Positions 60,162 to 64,000 of a stretch of 64,000 bases of DNA are shown in pieces (the first letter of the stretch is position 1; each line of letters opens with the position of its first letter). The stretch covers positions 124,001-188,000 of the forward strand of contig NZ_JAAXCV010000023.1 of NCBI RefSeq assembly GCF_012911895.1. Direction: 5' to 3'. The position numbers were made by a program, and so were the translations under genes. This DNA comes from Bacillus sp. RO3. GTDB lineage: Bacteria; Bacillota; Bacilli; Bacillales; Bacillaceae_B. The notes beneath the pieces are model-generated. The model had not been told where the DNA came from. It made no database searches and saw only the letters and a program-made list of their open reading frames with translations.

Positions 60162-61292
60162 GTGATCGAAAAAGAACGAATTCTCCCCCGTACGATCCTG
60201 ATTCTGCAAGCTTTACTTCGCCGTCTGCCCCACAATCATCCAAAACTGACCATGATATCCGAGGAACTTGGGAAAAGAAAGGCTGGATTCAAAGGAGAGA
60301 CAGCTGTTGATTACAAATTAAGCTTTTTAGACCCCAAAACCTATTACATTCTCCATGATCTCAGAATCCCCTGCCAAGACAGCTTCTTTCAACTCGACAC
60401 CCTACTCATCACCACTAAATTCATCCTCATCATCGAAGTCAAATACCTTTCCGGCACTGCCTACTTCGACCCTATCTTCAATCAGCTTATCCACACAAAA
60501 GATGGCATTGAATCCGCTCTACCGGACCCTGCAATCCAAATCAAAAGACAGAAAAAGAAGCTTATAGAATGGTTAACGAAAAACCGACTCCCCTCCATCC
60601 CTGTATACTCATGTGTTGTCATGAGCAACGATCGAACGATTATTAAAACCTCTTCAGATAACAAGAATATTCATAAAATGGTCATTCACCGCCATTCATT
60701 TTTGGACAAAATAAACGATATTGGGGTTTCCATGAGAATAGAGACAGCTACTCAAAAAGAAGTGAAAAAATTGGTTCGCACACTAGTAAAACAACATAAA
60801 GAACCTGCTCCTTCTGTCCTGGAACGATACAAAATCACAGAGGGAGAGTTGTTAAAAGGGGTCATATGTGAGGAATGCCATCATCGCCCGTTAGTAAGAA
60901 AACATGGAAGCTGGTTTTGCGTGGCCTGTAATAGTAGTAGTATTGATGCCCATATTCAAGCTTTCAAGGACTATGAATTGTTAATAGGGTCTACGGTTAA
61001 TAATGCGAAAGTAAGGGATTTTTTAGCAATACAATCTTCTCATGTTGCCAAAAGACTCCTCCAATCCTTGCAACTCCCTACAACAGGCCCAAAAAAAGGA
61101 AGGCAATACTTCCTATCGTTCGAAGAAGACAACCCCCAAAAAAACAAACAAAAAAACCGCCTGCAACCCGACGGGTTTCATTCCTTATCAATCCACTTCT
61201 GGGACCACTGCTCTATTTCTTTCATTAAAGGTTTTAAAGAATACCCTTTATCCGTTAGTGAATATTCAATGCGCACGGGTGTTTCCGGGTAA
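60162..61292 (+). CDS. NERD-domain protein with zinc ribbon
   Basis: 376-aa protein. Nuclease-related domain (NERD, about 38-155) with the D...E-x-K core in QLDTLLITTKFILIIEVK, then a helical linker and a C-terminal zinc ribbon (CEECHHRPL ... CVACN at about 241-265). Function unknown; NERD proteins are suspected DNA-processing enzymes. GTG at 60162 after GGAGTG. The last about 38 codons run antisense across the HxlR gene and look unlike protein; the natural end may be earlier, in the lysine/asparagine-rich stretch near 61150. Confidence 0.8.
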   Translation: MIEKERILPRTILILQALLRRLPHNHPKLTMISEELGKRKAGFKGETAVDYKLSFLDPKTYYILHDLRIPCQDSFFQLDTLLITTKFILIIEVKYLSGTAYFDPIFNQLIHTKDGIESALPDPAIQIKRQKKKLIEWLTKNRLPSIPVYSCVVMSNDRTIIKTSSDNKNIHKMVIHRHSFLDKINDIGVSMRIETATQKEVKKLVRTLVKQHKEPAPSVLERYKITEGELLKGVICEECHHRPLVRKHGSWFCVACNSSSIDAHIQAFKDYELLIGSTVNNAKVRDFLAIQSSHVAKRLLQSLQLPTTGPKKGRQYFLSFEEDNPQKNKQKNRLQPDGFHSLSIHFWDHCSISFIKGFKEYPLSVSEYSMRTGVSG

Positions 61293-61492
61293 ACGTCACG
61301 CTGTACGATGCCTTCTTCTTCAAGGTCCTTCAGACGCTCTGATAGAAGTCTTCCGCTGATGCCGATTGCGTCTTTAATGGTACAGTTTCGCTGTGGACCG
61401 GAAAGCAATTGATAAATGATGAGTGCTGTCCAGCGTTGACTTAAGATACCAATGGCTTTTTCAAATCTTGGACAAATTTCTGACTGATGCAT
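61178..61492 (-). CDS. HxlR (DUF24) family regulator, CatR-like
   Basis: 104-aa winged-helix regulator: ILSQRWTALIIYQLLSG, ISGRLLSERLKDLEE, YSLTDKGYSL. Cys7 (MHQSEIC) aligns with the reactive Cys of CatR/YodB. Divergent from a VOC dioxygenase, matching the B. subtilis CatR-catDE logic (catechol/quinone sensing). ATG at 61492, GAAGGAGG upstream; an ORF start 36 nt further up is ignored. It overlaps the 3' end of the NERD gene by 115 bp on the opposite strand. Confidence 0.88.
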   Translation of the reverse strand: MHQSEICPRFEKAIGILSQRWTALIIYQLLSGPQRNCTIKDAIGISGRLLSERLKDLEEEGIVQRDVYPETPVRIEYSLTDKGYSLKPLMKEIEQWSQKWIDKE

Positions 61493-61542
61493 TCTTTCTG
61501 ATCCTCCTTCATTGTCATAGTATACCACACTTATGTCTTTCT

Positions 61543-61604
61543 AGTAACTTATTTACTTGACAGTATATGTGTTATTAAAATAAATTAAGTTACATAAAGT
61601 AACT
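61543..61604. promoter_or_regulatory. Candidate CatR/YodB-type operators
   Basis: Two inverted repeats in the divergent promoter: AGTAACTTATTTACT (about 61543-61557) and AGTTAC-ATAAA-GTAACT (61588-61604, perfect). They resemble the TTAGTTAC...GTAACTA boxes of the YodB/CatR class. Confidence 0.7.
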
Positions 61605-61649
61605 AATGTGTATTAAGATCGATCTGCATCTATCAAGGGGGAGATAAGC

Positions 61650-62498
61650 ATGAATTTCCATAAAAAACCACACACATTTATCGGCGAAGTAAATTTAAAA
61701 GTTGAAGACTTGGAACGTTCCATTTCCTTTTACCAGGAAGTCATCGGCTTTAAAGTAATGAAAAAAACAGTAAATTCGGTCACTCTGACAGCAGACGGAC
61801 GGAAGCCGTTATTATCGCTGGTGCAACCTGAAAATGTAACGCCTAAACAGCCTGGAACCACCGGTTTATACCATTTTGCCCTGTTGCTGCCCTGTAGATC
61901 TGACTTGGGAAGAATATTGGAGCATTTAATAAAGTTGAATGTGCAACTGGGATCTTCTGATCATCTTGTCAGTGAGGCTCTCTATTTATCAGATCCGGAT
62001 GGTAATGGAATCGAGATTTACCGGGATCGTTCTTCCTCTGAATGGACATGGAACGGTGATCAAGTGGAGATGACGGTTGATCCCATCGATGCAGAGGGGA
62101 TATTGGCTGAGGCAAAAGGTCATTCGTGGGATGGCCTTCCTCCCGGTACGATAATGGGGCATATTCATTTGCATGTTTCTGATTTAAAATTAACTGAGGA
62201 ATTTTATGCAATGGGACTGGGCTTTGATGTGGTGAGCCGATTTGGTGATCGGGCACTCTTCATTTCTACAGGTGGATACCATCATCATATTGGATTGAAC
62301 ACATGGAACGGGGTGGGAGCTCCGGCACCCTCAAAAAATGGTGTCGGACTGAACTGGTTCTCTGTGCATTTCCCAACCGAAGAAAAACTGAGCGCCACCA
62401 TCACACAGCTTGAATCAATGGGTGCTGCAATCCATGAACAAAATGGAAATATCCTCACAGTAGATCCATCAGGCAACCAGATCCATTTATGTGTGTAA
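61650..62498 (+). CDS. VOC-family dioxygenase (CatE-like)
   Basis: 282-aa protein with two glyoxalase/extradiol repeats (about 10-125, starting GEVNLKVEDLERSISFY, ending GIEIYRD; and about 168-282, starting HIHLHVSDLKL). The second repeat carries the probable metal histidines (HLHV and GGYHHHIGLN). The third ligand, normally Glu, is not obvious in DPSGNQIHL. Probably ring-cleaves a catechol. ATG at 61650, GGGGGAG upstream, divergent from CatR-like gene. Confidence 0.82.
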   Translation: MNFHKKPHTFIGEVNLKVEDLERSISFYQEVIGFKVMKKTVNSVTLTADGRKPLLSLVQPENVTPKQPGTTGLYHFALLLPCRSDLGRILEHLIKLNVQLGSSDHLVSEALYLSDPDGNGIEIYRDRSSSEWTWNGDQVEMTVDPIDAEGILAEAKGHSWDGLPPGTIMGHIHLHVSDLKLTEEFYAMGLGFDVVSRFGDRALFISTGGYHHHIGLNTWNGVGAPAPSKNGVGLNWFSVHFPTEEKLSATITQLESMGAAIHEQNGNILTVDPSGNQIHLCV

Positions 62499-62503
62499 TA
62501 GAA

Positions 62504-62635
62504 GAGGGACGGACCTTATCAGGAGGCTCGTTCCTCTTCTTGATGATCAAAGAAAACCTTATTCTACAGGGGATCATTCATCATTATAGATCAACCCCCG
62601 TTACCAATACTCTGAGATTTCAAGGTCCGTCCCTC
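62504..62635. repeat. 132-bp element with 14-bp inverted ends
   Basis: GAGGGACGGACCTT (62504-62517) and its perfect reverse complement (62622-62635) flank 104 bp of ordinary sequence. The same 12-bp arm GGTCCGTCCCTC occurs again at 59870-59881. No transposase. Could be a small mobile or structured RNA element. Confidence 0.65.
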
Positions 62636-62723
62636 AAGCAGGCTTTTTTGCTCCATGATAAATTCATGTGATAATGATGAGGACATACTAAGTACCATCC
62701 AGGATGGGAGGGGAGTGACATCG

Positions 62724-63701
62724 ATGAAATTAAGTGTATTGGATCAGTCTGTTGTATCAAAGGGAGGGGATGCTAGGACCGCGTTTCAACATACGGTGAC
62801 TCTTGCCCGGCGTACTGAGGAGCTTGGCTATACGCGATTTTGGGTGGCGGAGCATCATAATACCAATGGTCTTGCAGGGTCTGCTCCACAGGTGTTGATT
62901 TCTCATATCGCTTCAAAGACCAATACGATCAGGGTTGGGTCCGGAGGCGTGCTTCTTCCTCAATACAGTCCATATAAAATCGCAGAAGACTTTAACGTAT
63001 TGGAGACCCTTTTCCCCGATCGGATCGATCTCGGGATCGGCCGGTCGCCAGGTGGTTCGTATGAGACCAGACTTGCACTGACAGATGGATTAAAAAAGAG
63101 CATGAATGAATTCCCGAGGCAGGTAGAGGCATTGCAGCGTTATTTGCATCACTCAGATAATGAATCAGTAAAAGCATTTCCTGCAGTCCCTTCGCCTCCG
63201 ATCCCATGGATATTAGGGATCACCCACAGGGGGGCAAGGGTGGCAGCTGAACTGGGGACCGCTTTCACATATGGACACTTCATCAATCCGGTTAATGGAA
63301 AAAGGGCTTTGGACTATTATCATACTCACTTTCAACCTTCCAGGTCATTAACCGGTCCTAAGAGTAATGTGTGTATTTTTGTGGTCTGTGCTCCCACACA
63401 GGAGGAAGCAGAAGAAATTGCGATTACACAGGATTTATGGCTGTTAGCCGTGGAGAAGGGGAGGGATACCCGTATTCCTTCCAGGGAGGAAGCCAAAGAA
63501 AGAAAGCTGTCTGACTATGAAAAGGAAAAAGTGAAGGAAAATCGAAAGCGGACCATTGTCGGGACACCTCAAAAAGTCAGGGAAGAGCTATATCTCCTGA
63601 GAGACATCTATCAGACAGATGAATTTATGATCATTACAAATGTAGACAAGTTTGAAGATAAAGTAAGGTCGTATGAGCTCATTGCTGAAGCTGTTCTGTA
63701 A
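62724..63701 (+). CDS. LLM-class FMN-dependent monooxygenase
   Basis: 325-aa luciferase-like TIM-barrel protein: MKLSVLDQSVV start, RFWVAEHHN, VGSGGVLLPQYSPYKIAEDF and DLGIGRSPGG are family hallmarks. Uses reduced flavin to oxidise a small molecule; substrate unknown. ATG at 62724 is chosen because GGGAGGGGAG precedes it; an in-frame ATG at 62655 is not needed. Monocistronic with terminator at 63750. Confidence 0.88.
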   Translation: MKLSVLDQSVVSKGGDARTAFQHTVTLARRTEELGYTRFWVAEHHNTNGLAGSAPQVLISHIASKTNTIRVGSGGVLLPQYSPYKIAEDFNVLETLFPDRIDLGIGRSPGGSYETRLALTDGLKKSMNEFPRQVEALQRYLHHSDNESVKAFPAVPSPPIPWILGITHRGARVAAELGTAFTYGHFINPVNGKRALDYYHTHFQPSRSLTGPKSNVCIFVVCAPTQEEAEEIAITQDLWLLAVEKGRDTRIPSREEAKERKLSDYEKEKVKENRKRTIVGTPQKVREELYLLRDIYQTDEFMIITNVDKFEDKVRSYELIAEAVL

Positions 63702-63749
63702 GATTTACATGAACGGCGAACGGCATTGGTGTCTGCCCGAAACGACTTA

Positions 63750-63780
63750 AAAAGGAGCCCTGCCAAAGGCTCCTTTTCTT
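63750..63780. terminator. Bidirectional terminator between convergent genes
   Basis: Ten-bp stem AAAAGGAGCC/GGCTCCTTTT with T/A-runs on both sides, ends the LLM gene and the Gly/Tyr-rich gene. Confidence 0.85.
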
Positions 63781-63790
63781 ATAGATGTGA

Positions 63791-64000
63791 TCAATAATAA
63801 TAATAGGGGTACGGAGGATAACCATAATATGGAGGCGGATATCCATAACCGTAACCGTAAGGTCTGACTAATGATGCTCCGAGCAGTCCGCCCGCAAAGC
63901 CACCCAGAAATGGACTAAATCCGAAGGGCCTCCTGCCGAAACCTGGTCTTCCATACCCGACCCTTCCGATCGGGCGGCGGAACTCATTGTGACTTGGAAA
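63791..64000 (-). CDS. Gly/Tyr/Pro-rich protein, C-terminal part (window-truncated)
   Basis: Seventy codons, open at the window edge, ending in a TGA at 63791-63793. The visible part has GRPGFGRRPFG, a hydrophobic FLGGFAGGLLGASLV segment and a repetitive tail GYGYGYPPPYYGYPPYPYYYY. Such low-complexity Gly/Tyr tails are common in spore-coat and surface proteins of Bacillus, but I recognise no specific family. The start is outside the window. Confidence 0.75.
   Translation of the reverse strand, partial: FPSHNEFRRPIGRVGYGRPGFGRRPFGFSPFLGGFAGGLLGASLVRPYGYGYGYPPPYYGYPPYPYYYY

Overview
The window is a stretch of chromosome from a low-to-moderate GC, spore-forming Bacillaceae (Bacillus sensu lato). 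The evidence is a Bacillus-type glycolytic operon (gapA-pgk-tpiA-gpmI-eno) followed by secG, a carboxylesterase, rnr, smpB and ssrA; strong AGGAGG ribosome binding sites; SAM-I and c-di-GMP-I riboswitches; a bacillolysin; a CotF-like coat protein; a Qox quinol oxidase; and 19-bp Bacillus-type Fur boxes. No rRNA or tRNA genes were seen apart from tmRNA. The species cannot be fixed from the sequence alone.

Layout. 1-10.4 kb: housekeeping block. 10.4-11.6 kb: gene-poor zone just after ssrA with hairpins, a frameshifted and truncated IS110-type transposase fragment and a small membrane ORF. 11.55-14.8 kb: copper resistance operon copY-copZ-copA with two cop boxes. 15.27-22.3 kb: Gram-positive Pel exopolysaccharide operon (a 64-aa leader ORF, then pelD-pelE-pelA(deacetylase)-pelF-pelG). 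22.4-23.4 kb: a c-di-GMP-I riboswitch before a secreted GH114-like glycoside hydrolase. 23.8-27.7 kb: qoxABCD. 27.9-29.5 kb: Fur-controlled pair of a siderophore-type acyltransferase and an HSL-type esterase. 29.9-33.7 kb: aspA, a YdeI-like protein and a DUF2254 membrane protein. 33.95-35.55 kb: SAM-I riboswitch and aspartokinase. 35.6-40.8 kb: L,D-transpeptidase, CotF-like protein, LysE exporter, YqcI/YcgG protein, amino acid permease and a guanidine-modifying (arginine deiminase/DDAH-like) enzyme. 40.86-41.14 kb: MITE-like repeat. 41.4-51.2 kb: Fur-controlled rhizobactin/schizokinen-type siderophore operon (rhbABCDEF order) ending in a second aspartokinase. 51.3-54.2 kb: membrane diguanylate cyclase and neutral protease. 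54.6-64 kb: two HxlR (DUF24) regulators with divergent oxidoreductase and dioxygenase genes, a Fur-controlled flavodoxin with a YkuO-like partner, a second MITE copy, a DUF1540 protein, an MFS transporter, a 20-bp tandem array before a NERD protein, an LLM flavin monooxygenase and a truncated Gly/Tyr-rich protein.

How the genes work together. Three c-di-GMP-related elements share the window: PelD keeps the RxxD binding motif but has a dead GGDEF motif; a c-di-GMP riboswitch sits between the Pel operon and a separate secreted hydrolase; and a membrane diguanylate cyclase lies 29 kb away. This suggests that c-di-GMP acts on Pel both at the protein level (synthesis) and at the RNA level (processing or release). 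Iron starvation is answered by three Fur-type promoters. The siderophore operon carries its own aspartokinase, which would feed aspartate semialdehyde to diaminobutyrate and then diaminopropane, the backbone of schizokinen-type siderophores. The other aspartokinase, closely similar in its catalytic half, is under a SAM riboswitch, so the two copies respond to different signals.
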